This document shows positions 17,390-26,641 of a stretch of DNA of 64,000 nucleotides, piece after piece. The number at the start of each line of letters is the position of its first letter. Position 1 is the stretch's first letter. This DNA comes from an uncultured bacterium (GTDB lineage Bacteria; Bacillota; Clostridia; Lachnospirales; Lachnospiraceae), in assembly GCA_947073545.1 (NCBI GenBank), contig CAMTMP010000006.1:1-64000 (forward strand), in the 5' to 3' direction. Made by a program: the position numbers and the translations under genes. The notes under the pieces are model-generated. The model searched no databases and was not told where the DNA came from. It saw nothing but the letters and a program-made list of their open reading frames with translations.

Positions 17390-17692
17390 TGTCTGTCAGT
17401 TTGAAGCGGTATTTTTGACTGTAAAACGCACGGTTTGCGGAGGATATGTTATACTTAGAGGAAGAGATCGGCCGTCCGCTGTGTAATTGAAAATGCGGAT
17501 ACCAAGCCGTATTTAGAAGCCGCATAGGGTAAAACGTGGGAAAAAGCGGCGAAACAATATCCGGAAAAGCCGGATGCGCAATAAGCGGCTTAGGGCATAG
17601 CGGCTGGCCTGTGATGAGATGGGGCAGTTACGAAATATGAAATACAGCCGATATAAAAAGTAGTTGACAGCACAACAAAAAGGAGTGCAGCG
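17390..17692 (+). other. Intergenic stretch with no recognisable gene
   Basis: This stretch of about 300 bases separates the EIIC-like gene from the glycosyltransferase gene. I see no convincing reading frame, tRNA or terminator, only a Shine-Dalgarno (AAAAAGGAGTG) just before 17693. The short frames that cross it look like shadows. Confidence 0.5.
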
Positions 17693-18874
17693 ATGAAGAA
17701 GCTGTTGTTTTTTACAGGTGATATTGAGACGCAGGGGTATTTTTCTCTACAGATTGCGGAGGCGATGAAAGCGCTTGGGCATGAAATTTTTATTTACGAT
17801 CTGAGCAGGCCGTGGGAGAGCACGGAGAAGTTCTTCCGGTTTTTTGAAAAGGGGAATACGGCTCTGATCAATTTTAACTTTCATGGGATGAGCGGGGAGC
17901 CATATTTTTTGGATGAGAATGATACGACAATGTGGGAGGCGCTGTGCATTCCAAGCTATAATATTGTGGTGGATCACCCCATGTATTATCATCATTTTCT
18001 GGAAAAGGTGCCAGCAAATTACCATCACATCAGCATAGACAGAAACCATGAGACTTATATGCGCAGATTTTTTCCGGAAATTGAGAACGGGCCGTTTTTG
18101 CCGCTTGCGGGTACGAAACTGCATCCGCGAAAGACAAATGTGCCGATTGCATGCCGGAAGTATGATGTGACGATGGTGGGGAATTATTGCAAACCATCGA
18201 CGTTTGATAAATATATTACAAGGATTGACGAAGAGTACACAGCCTTTTATCATGGAATGATAGATGATCTTTTTGCGAACCCGGATCGAACGGTAGAGGA
18301 AGTGGCGGAGGCGCATCTTCTGGCGGAATTATCCGAAGTGCCAAAAGAGGAGCTGAAAAAGACTTTTGCCGCGCTTACCTTTATTGACTTGTATGTGCGT
18401 TATACGTTCCGGGGACGGGCAGTGCAGGAGTTGGCGGATGCGGGAATTAAGGTACATGTTTTCGGTGACGGATGGGAGCTTTTGGAATGCAGACATCCGG
18501 AGAATCTGCTCATTATGAACAGTCTGAACTCTGAGGGATGTCTAAAAAAGCTGTGCCAGACGAAGCTGTCCCTGAATGTGATGCCGTGGTTCAAGAACGG
18601 CGCACATGACAGAATATTTAATTCCATGTTGAACGGCGCGGTCTGTTTGACGGACAGCAGTATTTATCTGAATGAAATTTTGCACGACGGCAAGGACTGC
18701 CGTTTGTACTCATTGAAGGAGATGGAACGGCTGCCGCAAATAGCGGAGGAATTGCTGGCAGATCCGGATCGTATGCAGGCAGTTGCGGATGGCGGTTATG
18801 AGCTGGCGGAGACGGGACACACCTGGGCACATCGTGCAAAGAAGCTGCATAATCTGGTGGAAGAAGAACAGTAA
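17693..18874 (+). CDS. CgeB-like glycosyltransferase (DUF3880 plus GT1-type C-terminal domain)
   Basis: A 393-residue soluble protein. The N-terminal half (LLFFTGDIETQGYFSLQI, then DHPMYYHHFL) resembles the DUF3880/CgeB N-domain. The C-terminal half has the GT-B end pattern VHVFGDGWE, then NVMPWFKNGAHDRIFNSML, then LTDSSIYLNEIL, matching Glyco_trans_1_2. B. subtilis CgeB acts on spore surface sugars; the acceptor here is unknown. Start ATG 17693 follows AAGGAG. Confidence 0.82.
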   Translation: MKKLLFFTGDIETQGYFSLQIAEAMKALGHEIFIYDLSRPWESTEKFFRFFEKGNTALINFNFHGMSGEPYFLDENDTTMWEALCIPSYNIVVDHPMYYHHFLEKVPANYHHISIDRNHETYMRRFFPEIENGPFLPLAGTKLHPRKTNVPIACRKYDVTMVGNYCKPSTFDKYITRIDEEYTAFYHGMIDDLFANPDRTVEEVAEAHLLAELSEVPKEELKKTFAALTFIDLYVRYTFRGRAVQELADAGIKVHVFGDGWELLECRHPENLLIMNSLNSEGCLKKLCQTKLSLNVMPWFKNGAHDRIFNSMLNGAVCLTDSSIYLNEILHDGKDCRLYSLKEMERLPQIAEELLADPDRMQAVADGGYELAETGHTWAHRAKKLHNLVEEEQ

Positions 18875-18919
18875 AAATGCTTGCAGGCCTTACCAGCAGG
18901 AAATGGAGGAAAAGGAAGA

Positions 18920-19462
18920 ATGGAACTGTTTAGGAACCATCAAAAGAAACGCAGAGAGCGTCTGCAGAGACTTTACGAACGCCACAAGAGAATCCATAAG
19001 CTGCTTCGGGAGCACGGAGAAGATATTCTGAGATCTGAAAACTTTATTAGAACCAGAAAGCACATACAGCACGGCACCATGACGGTGCACAATCACTGCA
19101 TGGATGTGGCCCGTTACAGTCTTTTGATAAACAGCAGACTCGGGATTGGCTGCAATAAGCATGACCTGATCCGGGGCGCGCTGCTCCATGATTATTTCCT
19201 TTACGACTGGCACGATAAGGCGTATTTGTCTCAAAGAAAACGCCTGCATGGTTTTCACCATCCGATGACAGCGCTTCAAAACGCGGAAAAGGAGTATCAT
19301 TTGAACGATATCCAACGGGAAATTATAAAGAAACATATGTGGCCTTTGTCGGTGGTGCCACCCACTTGCAGAGAGGCCTGGGTAGTGACGGCCGCTGATA
19401 AGTACTGCTCGCTGATGGAAACCGTGGGCTTTCACCGGGGACATGGGGCAAGAGCATCATGA
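18920..19462 (+). CDS. HD-domain phosphohydrolase-like protein
   Basis: About 180 residues. The HD-fold metal ligands are visible as HNHCMDVARYS, then GALLHDYFLYDW (the HD pair), then a later His in IIKKHMWPL and Asp in VTAADKY. A basic coiled N-terminus (NHQKKRRERLQRLYERHKR) precedes the domain. Start ATG 18920 follows AAGGAAG; the frame extends upstream to 18881 without support. Its stop overlaps the start of the decarboxylase gene by 4 bases. The substrate is unknown. Confidence 0.85.
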   Translation: MELFRNHQKKRRERLQRLYERHKRIHKLLREHGEDILRSENFIRTRKHIQHGTMTVHNHCMDVARYSLLINSRLGIGCNKHDLIRGALLHDYFLYDWHDKAYLSQRKRLHGFHHPMTALQNAEKEYHLNDIQREIIKKHMWPLSVVPPTCREAWVVTAADKYCSLMETVGFHRGHGARAS

Positions 19463-20907
19463 CGGCGGGAAAAGGCCTGTATGGGGCATTATCAGACTAT
19501 GCGGCAAGCGACTTTTATCCCTGTCACATGCCGGGCCACAAACGGAATCCGGCTGGCGGTGAGATGGCGGATTATTATAGAATCGATATAACGGAGATAG
19601 ACGGTTTTGACAATCTGCATCAGGCGGAAGGGATTTTGAAGGAGGCGCAGATTCGGGCAAACCGACTTTACGGGGCGGACGAAACCTTTTATATGGTAAA
19701 CGGCAGCTCCGGTGGGGTGCTGGCGGCTATTATGGCGGCGGTCGAGCCGTTTGATGAGATTCTGATCGCGAGAAACTGTCATAAGTCGGTATATCATGCG
19801 GCGATTCTGCATGGACTGATTGTGCGGTATTATTATCCGAAAATAATGACGGAGTACGATATTTTTGACGGGGCGTCTGCAGCGGAGATCTGCAGTCTTA
19901 TGGACGCATACCCTGAGGTAAAGGCGGTGGTTATCACTTCTCCGACTTACGAGGGCGTTGTTTCTGATATTCCCGGTATTGCGGCCGCAGTACATGAGCG
20001 GGGGAAGATTTTGATCGTGGACGAGGCGCACGGAGCGCATTTGGGGTTGGCGCCGTATCTGCCGCAGGGAGCCATCGAGGGAGGAGCGGATCTGGTCATT
20101 CACAGTCTGCATAAAACACTGCCGTCTATGACGCAGACGGCGCTTCTACATGTGAAAGGCGGCAGGATTGACAGGGAGAAGCTGCGAGGATATCTTTCCA
20201 TGCTGCAAAGCAGCAGTCCCTCTTATGTACTTATGGCGAGCATGGATGCCTGCATGGGATTTTTGGAAGAGCGGGGACAGGAACGATTTGACGCAATGAG
20301 GAAACAGTATGAGATTTTTTGTGAAAAGACCGCGTCTTTCAAACATATCCGCATCGGAAAAATGTCGAAAGAGCTGCGAGAAAGGTATGAACTGAGGGAT
20401 TGGGATTTTGGAAAAATAGTGATTTCCGTCAAGGGAACGAGTATGACGGGAAAGGAGCTTGGCGATATTCTGCGTGAAACCTATCATCTGGAGATGGAGA
20501 TGGCGGCGGAAAGCTATGTGCTGGCGATTATGACGCTGATGGATGAAGGGGCGGGCTGGCAGAGATTGGCTGACGCGCTTGGTGAAATAGATGGTAGGAT
20601 AGAGGAGAGCGCGGATGACGGGAGTCTTGAAGCCGGGAAAAGAGCTTTGTATTTGAGCGGACCGCTGAAAGGGCGTATGACGCCTGCACGGGCATTTCAC
20701 AGCGAACGGGAGACAATTCCCATGCAGAAGGCAGTAGGAAGAACCGCGGCCGGATTTATCAATCTTTACCCGCCCGGAAGTCCCATTGTAGCGCCGGGAG
20801 AAGTGCTGGATGAGGCAATGGTAGAGCGGATCGGGGAATGCCGCAGAATGGGGCTGCACATACAGGGTGTGTCCGAGAAGGGGGAGATTGTTGTAGTGGC
20901 GTTGTAG
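19459..20907 (+). CDS. PLP-dependent Orn/Lys/Arg decarboxylase family protein
   Basis: A 482-residue fold type I PLP enzyme of the short family seen in Firmicutes (YaaO/SpeA-like). The PLP lysine lies in LVIHSLHKTLPSMTQ, the cofactor Asp in ILIVDEAHGAHLG, and the N-terminal motif PCHMPGHKRNP is characteristic. The C-terminal domain includes PLKGRMTPARAFHSERE. It would decarboxylate arginine, lysine or ornithine; which one cannot be read from sequence. The ATGA overlap with the HD gene indicates coupling. It stands just ahead of the yaaR-holB block, as often in Firmicutes. Confidence 0.92.
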   Translation: MTAGKGLYGALSDYAASDFYPCHMPGHKRNPAGGEMADYYRIDITEIDGFDNLHQAEGILKEAQIRANRLYGADETFYMVNGSSGGVLAAIMAAVEPFDEILIARNCHKSVYHAAILHGLIVRYYYPKIMTEYDIFDGASAAEICSLMDAYPEVKAVVITSPTYEGVVSDIPGIAAAVHERGKILIVDEAHGAHLGLAPYLPQGAIEGGADLVIHSLHKTLPSMTQTALLHVKGGRIDREKLRGYLSMLQSSSPSYVLMASMDACMGFLEERGQERFDAMRKQYEIFCEKTASFKHIRIGKMSKELRERYELRDWDFGKIVISVKGTSMTGKELGDILRETYHLEMEMAAESYVLAIMTLMDEGAGWQRLADALGEIDGRIEESADDGSLEAGKRALYLSGPLKGRMTPARAFHSERETIPMQKAVGRTAAGFINLYPPGSPIVAPGEVLDEAMVERIGECRRMGLHIQGVSEKGEIVVVAL

Positions 20908-20940
20908 CGGTTGAAATTCTTATTATATTAAGGTAAGATA

Positions 20941-21033
20941 ATGGCATGGGGAGACGGAACTTTTTACAACGACCGGTTGGAAAGCTGTCTGAACGAGATT
21001 ATGGATTATCTGTGGGAGCGTCTGATGCCGTAA
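20941..21033 (+). CDS. Possible 30-residue small protein
   Basis: A short frame [20 protein letters not shown]... of 30 codons ends in TAA at 21033. AAGGT lies eight bases before the ATG, and the predicted peptide is acidic with aromatic residues and looks protein-like. It fills the gap between the decarboxylase and yaaR-like genes. I do not recognise a family. A longer frame overlapping it from 20946 lacks a ribosome site and is thought not to be used. Confidence 0.4.
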   Translation: MAWGDGTFYNDRLESCLNEIMDYLWERLMP

Positions 21034-21077
21034 CAGAAAATCCGGAGATTGCGCTGTTATGTTGGGAGGTGATGGGA

Positions 21078-21518
21078 GTGGACATTAAAGTGAATCAGGT
21101 GCAGCAGGCGCCTCAGATTGAACAGCCGCAGCAGGCGCAGGAGGCGGACGGTACTTTCAAGTTCACTCTGGTCAGCAGGATCGAGGAACAGGATTTGCAA
21201 AATGCCCTGGCTGGTATGATGGAGGAGATTACCAGACAGGGAAATAAGCTTGCCAAGCACCGGGATATTAAGGATATGAAGCGTTACCGCGCGCTGGTGA
21301 AAGATTTTTTGAATGAGATTGTCAACCGTTCCCATGCTTTTTCCAGAGAAAACTTTCTGGACAGAAGAGGGCGGCACAGAGTTTATGGGATCATTCGTCT
21401 GATTGACCAGAATTTAGATGCGCTGGCGCAGGAGCTTGTTAAGGATGAACAGGACAATCTGGCGATTTTGGAAAAAATCGGAGAAATCCGGGGTTTACTG
21501 CTGGATATTTTTACTTAG
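21078..21518 (+). CDS. yaaR: YaaR-like protein (DUF327 family)
   Basis: About 146 residues, the normal family length, from a GTG at 21078 with GGGAGG eight bases upstream. The core [20 protein letters not shown] and [18 protein letters not shown] are typical of DUF327. Its function is not known; the gene commonly sits beside holB in Firmicutes, as here. The N-terminus is Gln-rich ([13 protein letters not shown]). Confidence 0.85.
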   Translation: MDIKVNQVQQAPQIEQPQQAQEADGTFKFTLVSRIEEQDLQNALAGMMEEITRQGNKLAKHRDIKDMKRYRALVKDFLNEIVNRSHAFSRENFLDRRGRHRVYGIIRLIDQNLDALAQELVKDEQDNLAILEKIGEIRGLLLDIFT

Positions 21519-21557
21519 ACGCTGTATGGCGGCTGGGAACTTACGGGGGATAAATGT

Positions 21558-22547
21558 ATGGCAAAGTTTTCGGATATTGTCGGGCAGGAAGAACTGAAGC
21601 AGCATATACGGAACGCGATTGAGACGGACAAGGTTTCCCACGCTTATATTATCAACGGTGAGCGCAATGCGGGGAAGGAGTTTGTCGCCCGTCTGTTTGC
21701 GATGGCTTTGCAGTGCGAAAAGGGCGGTGCGGAGCCATGTGGGGAATGTCATTCCTGTAAACAGGCGATAAGTGACAACCAGCCGGATATCATCTATGTC
21801 AGCCACGAAAAGCCAAATACCATCGGCGTGGAGGATATCAGGGGACAGATTAACAACGATATCGGAATTAAGCCTTACAGTAGTCCGCGTAAGATTTATA
21901 TCATGAATGAGGGCGAGAAAATGACGCCACAGGCGCAGAATGCGCTCTTAAAAACATTGGAGGAACCGCCGTCCTATGCGGTGATTATGATTCTCACTTC
22001 AAACGCAGAGGAGCTTCTGCCTACGATCATCAGCCGTTGTGTGGTATTAAACATGAAGCCGGTGTCGGATACGCTTGTGAAAAAGTATTTGATGGAAGAG
22101 CTGGCGGTGCCGGATTATAAGGCGAATATCTGCGTTGCGTTCGCAAGGGGAAATGTGGGCAAGGCGAAGCATCTTGCGGGCAGCGAGGAGTTTGAGAAAG
22201 TCAAGGAAGAAGCCATTTCACTTGTGAAATATATCAATGACATGGAGATCAACGAGATCGTTAAGGCGATCAAAAAGATTACGGAGTACAATCTGGATAT
22301 CAATGACTATCTGGATATTTTGACGGTCTGGTACAGGGATGTGCTTTTGTTTAAGGCGACGAAAGACATGAACAGTCTGATTTTCCGCAATGAAATCCAG
22401 CAGATCAGGAAGGTGGCGGACAGAAGCACCTATGAGGGGATCGAGACGATTGTGAATGCGCTCCAGCAGGCGAAGAGAAGGCTGGAAGCTAACGTTAACT
22501 TTGACTTGACGATGGAGCTTTTACTGCTGACGATCAAGGAAAATTGA
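21558..22547 (+). CDS. holB: DNA polymerase III delta prime subunit
   Basis: A 329-residue AAA+ clamp-loader subunit. It begins FSDIVGQEELKQHIRNAI; the zinc-binding cysteines are in CEKGGAEPCGECHSCK, and the arginine-finger motif SRC is in TIISRCVVLN. The P-loop region ERNAGKEFVAR is degenerate, as usual for delta prime. It helps load the sliding clamp at replication. It lies between the yaaR-like and yaaT genes, the normal Firmicutes order. Confidence 0.95.
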   Translation: MAKFSDIVGQEELKQHIRNAIETDKVSHAYIINGERNAGKEFVARLFAMALQCEKGGAEPCGECHSCKQAISDNQPDIIYVSHEKPNTIGVEDIRGQINNDIGIKPYSSPRKIYIMNEGEKMTPQAQNALLKTLEEPPSYAVIMILTSNAEELLPTIISRCVVLNMKPVSDTLVKKYLMEELAVPDYKANICVAFARGNVGKAKHLAGSEEFEKVKEEAISLVKYINDMEINEIVKAIKKITEYNLDINDYLDILTVWYRDVLLFKATKDMNSLIFRNEIQQIRKVADRSTYEGIETIVNALQQAKRRLEANVNFDLTMELLLLTIKEN

Positions 22548-22622
22548 ATGGGAAGCTGGGAAATCATATTACGCTTTCGGTTTGGAAATTTAAGTTGTAG
22601 GTAATATGGAGGTTAATAGATT

Positions 22623-23522
22623 ATGGTTAAGGTAATAGGCGTGCGGTTTCGTACCGCAGGTAAAGTATATTTTTTTGATCCCGGGAAACTGGAGATCAAA
22701 CAGGGGGATCATGTAATCGTGGAGACGGCCCGGGGCATTGAGTACGGTACGGTGATCGGGGCGCCCAGAGAGATAGAGGCGGACAAGGTAGTTCAGCCGC
22801 TAAAATCGGTTTTAAGGATAGCGAATCAGAAGGATGATGAGCAGGAGGCGTCGAACAGGCAGAAGGAAAAAGACGCCTTCAAAATTTGTCTGGAAAAAAT
22901 AAAAAAACATGGTCTGCAAATGAAACTGATCGACGCGGAGTACACGTTCGACAACAATAAGGTTCTCTTCTATTTTACGGCGGACGGCCGTATTGACTTC
23001 AGAGAGCTGGTGAAGGATCTGGCGTCCGTGTTTAAGACAAGGATTGAGCTGCGGCAGATCGGCGTGAGGGATGAGACGAAGATTTTGGGCGGCATCGGCA
23101 TTTGCGGGCGGCCGCTTTGCTGCCATACCCATTTGTCGGAGTTTGCGCCGGTTTCCATCAAGATGGCGAAGGAGCAGAACTTATCCTTAAATCCCACGAA
23201 GATTTCCGGTGTCTGCGGCAGACTGATGTGCTGCCTGAAAAATGAGGAGGAGACTTACGAGGAGCTGAACAGAAAGCTGCCGAATGTGGGGGATTATGTG
23301 ACCACCGACGATGGACTGAAAGGCGAGGTGCAGAGCGTAAATGTGCTGCGGCAGCTTGTGAAGGTCATCGTGGATGTGGGGGACGAGAAGGAGATACAGG
23401 AATATCGTGCGGATCAGCTTCGCTTTAAGAGAAGGCATGGCAAGAACCGCAAGGTGGAGGCTAACGATCCTGAATTAAAAGAGTTGGAAAAACTGGAAAA
23501 AAGGGATGAGGCAGGGAAGTAG
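22623..23522 (+). CDS. yaaT: PSP1-domain protein YaaT/RicT
   Basis: A 299-residue protein. The PSP1 domain has FDPGKLEIKQGDHVIVET and TADGRIDFRELVKDLA. The cysteine set GGIGICGRPLCC and ISGVCGRLMCCLKNE matches the Fe-S ligands known in the RicT (Y) complex, which promotes maturation by RNase Y and sporulation phosphorelay activity in B. subtilis. GGAGG stands before ATG 22623. It is followed after 15 bases by the methyltransferase gene. Confidence 0.92.
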   Translation: MVKVIGVRFRTAGKVYFFDPGKLEIKQGDHVIVETARGIEYGTVIGAPREIEADKVVQPLKSVLRIANQKDDEQEASNRQKEKDAFKICLEKIKKHGLQMKLIDAEYTFDNNKVLFYFTADGRIDFRELVKDLASVFKTRIELRQIGVRDETKILGGIGICGRPLCCHTHLSEFAPVSIKMAKEQNLSLNPTKISGVCGRLMCCLKNEEETYEELNRKLPNVGDYVTTDDGLKGEVQSVNVLRQLVKVIVDVGDEKEIQEYRADQLRFKRRHGKNRKVEANDPELKELEKLEKRDEAGK

Positions 23523-23537
23523 ACCGGAGAGCGGACT

Positions 23538-24284
23538 GTGCAGAAGCGTGATATACTTTTGAAAGAAAATGAGAGAATAGACGACCTGCAAAGAAACGGG
23601 TACCGTATCATACAGGACAGAGAGCGTTTCTGCTTTGGGATGGACGCGGTGCTTTTGTCAGGCTTTGCCGTTGTGAAAGACGGTGCGCGGGTGCTGGATC
23701 TTGGAACGGGAACCGGGATCATACCTATTCTGCTGGAGGCAAAGACAAAGGCGGCGCATTTGACAGGGCTTGAGATTCAGGCCGATAGCGCGGAGATGGC
23801 GGGGCGGAGCGTAGCCTTAAACGGACTGGAAGAAAAAATAGATATTGTCACGGGAGACATTAAGGAGGCAGACAAGCTGTTTGACGCTGCTTCCTTTGAC
23901 GTTATTACCTGCAATCCGCCTTATATGATCGGGCAGCACGGCCTGAAAAACCCTTCGGATGCGAAGGCCATAGCCAGACATGAAATTCTCTGTACGCTGG
24001 AGGATGTGATATCGCAGGCGGCCGGACTGCTTGTGCCGGGGGGCAGATTTTTTCTTGTACACAGACCGTTTCGGCTGGCGGAGATTATTGCGACGCTGAT
24101 GAAATATAAGCTGGAGCCGAAGCGTATGCGGCTGGTTTATCCCTTTGCGGACAAGGAGCCAAATATGGTTCTTTTGGAGGCGGTGCGGGGCGGCAGGCCG
24201 CGTATGACGGTGGAGAAGCCGTTGATCGTGTATGAGAAGCCGGGGGTGTATATGCCGGAGATTTATGAGGTGTATGGTTTTTAA
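23538..24284 (+). CDS. tRNA1(Val) adenine-N6-methyltransferase family protein
   Basis: A 248-residue SAM-dependent methyltransferase. Motif I is VLDLGTGTGIIPILL and motif IV is ITCNPPYM (NPPY, used for N6-adenine methylation). The N-terminal ERIDDLQRNGYRIIQ is typical of the YabB/TrmN6 family. The proposed start is GTG 23538. It belongs to the yaaT-yabB-rsmI block. Which RNA it methylates in this genus is inferred from the family. Confidence 0.9.
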   Translation: MQKRDILLKENERIDDLQRNGYRIIQDRERFCFGMDAVLLSGFAVVKDGARVLDLGTGTGIIPILLEAKTKAAHLTGLEIQADSAEMAGRSVALNGLEEKIDIVTGDIKEADKLFDAASFDVITCNPPYMIGQHGLKNPSDAKAIARHEILCTLEDVISQAAGLLVPGGRFFLVHRPFRLAEIIATLMKYKLEPKRMRLVYPFADKEPNMVLLEAVRGGRPRMTVEKPLIVYEKPGVYMPEIYEVYGF

Positions 24285-24318
24285 AGTGAGAGGATAAAGG
24301 ATTCGAAAGGATAAAAAT

Positions 24319-25170
24319 ATGCCGGGAATGCTATATCTGTGCGCGACGCCGATTGGGAATCTGGGGGATATGACGCCGCGGGTGGTGGAGACGCTTGAGA
24401 GCGTAGATTTGATCGCAGCGGAGGACACGCGTAACAGCATCAAACTTCTGAACCATTTTGGGATCAGGACATCTATGACAAGCTATCACGAATATAATAA
24501 AGTAGAAAAAGCAGACTATCTTGTGGGACAGATGCAGCAGGGAAAAAATGTGGCGTTGATTTCCGATGCGGGAACCCCAGCGATCTCCGATCCGGGCGAG
24601 GTGCTTGTACAGAAATGTCAGGAGGCGGGCATTATCGTCACTTCGCTGCCCGGACCGGCGGCCTGCATCACGGCGCTCACCCTTTCGGGGCTTTCGTCCA
24701 GACGGTTCTGCTTCGAGGGCTTCCTGCCTTCGGATAAAAAGGAAAAAGCACAGATCCTTGCGGAACTCAGGGAAGAATCACGTACGATTCTCATCTATGA
24801 AGCACCCCACCATTTGCTGCGGACGCTGGGGGAGCTCTATGAGACGATGGGGGAGCGCAGGATTACGCTTTGCAGGGAGCTGACGAAAAAGTTTGAGACG
24901 GTGCTGCCGACCACGATAGGAGAGGCCCTTTCCCGCTACGAGAGGGAGAAGCCCCGCGGGGAGTACGTGCTGGTGGTGGAAGGGAAGAGTCTGCGGCAGA
25001 AGGAAGAGGAGCGGCAGGTGTCCTGGCAGAGTATGACCATCGGGGCGCATATGGCATTTTACACGGAAGGGGGGATGGACGAGAAAGCCGCAATGAAGCA
25101 GGTAGCAAAAGACCGCGGTGTGGCAAAAAGAGAAATCTATGCGGCAATTCATGGCACGGGAATACACTGA
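24319..25170 (+). CDS. rsmI: 16S rRNA (cytidine-1402-2'-O)-methyltransferase
   Basis: A 283-residue SAM methyltransferase of the tetrapyrrole-methylase fold. Diagnostic stretches are LYLCATPIGNLGDMTPR, IAAEDTRNSIKLLNHFG, ISDAGTPAISDPGE and TSLPGPAACITALTLSGL. It modifies C1402 in the ribosomal decoding centre. It ends the conserved block; the fatty-acid gene promoter follows. Confidence 0.95.
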   Translation: MPGMLYLCATPIGNLGDMTPRVVETLESVDLIAAEDTRNSIKLLNHFGIRTSMTSYHEYNKVEKADYLVGQMQQGKNVALISDAGTPAISDPGEVLVQKCQEAGIIVTSLPGPAACITALTLSGLSSRRFCFEGFLPSDKKEKAQILAELREESRTILIYEAPHHLLRTLGELYETMGERRITLCRELTKKFETVLPTTIGEALSRYEREKPRGEYVLVVEGKSLRQKEEERQVSWQSMTIGAHMAFYTEGGMDEKAAMKQVAKDRGVAKREIYAAIHGTGIH

Positions 25171-25257
25171 TCTTCGCATTCTGTGAGAATATGAGAAATT
25201 TATGAATATTTGTTGTCAAAGTGATTGACAAAAGTCCCAGAATCCGTAAAATTAGGA

Positions 25258-25298
25258 TTGACAAATGTCAGACCAGATAATATACTTTGAATGTCAAA
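25258..25298 (+). promoter_or_regulatory. Sigma-A promoter of the fab cluster with FabT-like operator
   Basis: TTGACA (25258-25263), a 17-base spacer and TATACT (25281-25286) form a near-perfect sigma-A promoter. It is followed directly by TTTGA-ATG-TCAAA (25286-25298), which fits the TTTGANNNTCAAA palindrome bound by the MarR-type fatty-acid repressor FabT in streptococci. The -35 region is itself inside a TGACA-AA-TGTCA palindrome, and TTGTCA...TGACAA lies further up. No fabT gene is in the window. Confidence 0.75.
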
Positions 25299-25329
25299 CT
25301 ATTTTAATGACGAAAAGGAGAACAGGAAA

Positions 25330-25563
25330 ATGTTAGAGAGAGTGGTTGAGATTATTCAGGAACAGTTAAACTTAGACGGCGTAGAAATTACCGAGGATTC
25401 TTCTTTCAAGGACGATCTTGGTGCCGATTCTCTGGATTTATTTGAGTTGGTTATGGCTTTTGAGGAAGAGTACGGCGTAGAGATTCCTTCCGAGGATTTA
25501 GAGCAGATCACGACAGTAGGCGCTGTAGTTGAGTATATGAAGAGTAAAGGTGTAGAAGCGTAG
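25330..25563 (+). CDS. acpP: Acyl carrier protein
   Basis: 77 residues, the standard size. The phosphopantetheine serine is in [18 protein letters not shown]. It carries growing acyl chains for the Fab enzymes encoded downstream. The start is ATG 25330 ([13 protein letters not shown]) after AAAAGGAGAACAGG; the frame extends upstream to 25291 but lies over the operator. It is the first gene of the fab cluster. Confidence 0.96.
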   Translation: MLERVVEIIQEQLNLDGVEITEDSSFKDDLGADSLDLFELVMAFEEEYGVEIPSEDLEQITTVGAVVEYMKSKGVEA

Positions 25564-25658
25564 GCTCGAATTGCGACTGTCTGATAACATGTGAGGAGAG
25601 TGCGGGGCATTCTCTGAATCGAGCGTGAGCGTTCGATTTGGGATTTGAGGTTTATAAA

Positions 25659-26585
25659 ATGAAGACAAAAATTACGGAACTTCTGGGGATTGAATATCCG
25701 GTCTTTCAGGGCGGAATGGCATGGGTTGCGGAGTACCATCTGGCGGCGGCCGTATCGGAGGCGGGAGCGCTCGGCATTATCGGCGCGGGCGGCGCTCCGG
25801 CATCTTTCGTCAGGGAGCAGATTCAGAAAGCGAAAGAGCTGACGAAGAAACCTTTTGGCGTAAATGTGATGCTGATGAACCCGGAGGCGGATGAGATTGC
25901 GAGAGTGATCGTGGAGGAAGACGTTAAGGTGGTAACCACCGGCGCAGGGAATCCCGGCAAGTATATGGCCATGTGGAAAGAGGCAGGAATCAAGGTGGTT
26001 CCCGTGGTGGCGAGCGTTGCTCTGGCGAAAATGATGGAGCGCGCAGGCGCGGACGCTGTGATTGCAGAGGGCACAGAGTCCGGCGGACATATCGGTGAGG
26101 CGACCACAATGACTCTCGTGCCGCAGGTTGTGGACGCTGTCAGCGTTCCCGTGATTGCGGCAGGCGGTATTGCAGACGGCAGAGGATTTGCGGCGGCTAT
26201 GATGCTTGGTGCAGAGGCAGTCCAGATGGGTACACGGTTTCTGGTGGCGGCGGAGTGCACCGTACATGAGAATTATAAGAAAAAGGTGATTTCTGCGAAG
26301 GACATTGACTCCGAGGTTACCGGCAGGGCGAACGGTCATCCTGTTCGTCAGATTCGTAATAAATTGACCAGAGAATATTTGCAGATGGAAAAGGACGGCG
26401 CATCGTTAGAAGAGATGGAAAAGCTGACGCTCGGCTCCCTGCGAAAAGCAGTGGTAGAGGGCGATGTGGTGAGCGGTACCCTCATGGCAGGGCAGATTGC
26501 AGGTATGGTCAATAAAGAGCAGTCCTGTGCGGAGATGCTTGCGGAAATTATGGATCAGGCGGAAATTCTGTTGAAGTTAAAATAA
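25659..26585 (+). CDS. fabK: Enoyl-ACP reductase II (FabK type)
   Basis: About 308 residues, an FMN-dependent TIM-barrel enzyme. It has FQGGMAWVAEYHLAAAVSEAG, AGTESGGHIG-like EGTESGGHIGEATT, and IAAGGIADGRGFAAAMMLGAEAVQMGTRF across the flavin site (read in parts). It reduces trans-2-enoyl-ACP in the last step of each elongation cycle; bacteria with FabK rather than FabI resist triclosan. Start ATG 25659 follows GAGGT; TTG 25638 is less likely. A terminator-like hairpin follows. Confidence 0.92.
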   Translation: MKTKITELLGIEYPVFQGGMAWVAEYHLAAAVSEAGALGIIGAGGAPASFVREQIQKAKELTKKPFGVNVMLMNPEADEIARVIVEEDVKVVTTGAGNPGKYMAMWKEAGIKVVPVVASVALAKMMERAGADAVIAEGTESGGHIGEATTMTLVPQVVDAVSVPVIAAGGIADGRGFAAAMMLGAEAVQMGTRFLVAAECTVHENYKKKVISAKDIDSEVTGRANGHPVRQIRNKLTREYLQMEKDGASLEEMEKLTLGSLRKAVVEGDVVSGTLMAGQIAGMVNKEQSCAEMLAEIMDQAEILLKLK

Positions 26586-26587
26586 AA

Positions 26588-26618
26588 GAATCGTCGCTGC
26601 GGGGCGGCGATTTTTTTC
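26588..26618 (+). terminator. Internal terminator or attenuator between fabK and fabD
   Basis: ATCGTCGC pairs with GCGGCGAT (one G-T pair) around a GC-rich loop, followed by seven T. It divides the fab cluster into acpP-fabK and the genes from fabD on. Confidence 0.8.
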
Positions 26619-26628
26619 AGATAAATAC

Positions 26629-26641
26629 TTTGAAATTCAAA
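26629..26641 (+). promoter_or_regulatory. Second FabT-like operator, upstream of fabD
   Basis: TTTGA-AAT-TCAAA is a second match to TTTGANNNTCAAA, eleven bases after the T run of the terminator and 50 bases before fabD. It suggests that a separate regulated promoter serves fabD and the downstream genes; clear -35 and -10 boxes were not identified. Confidence 0.6.
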
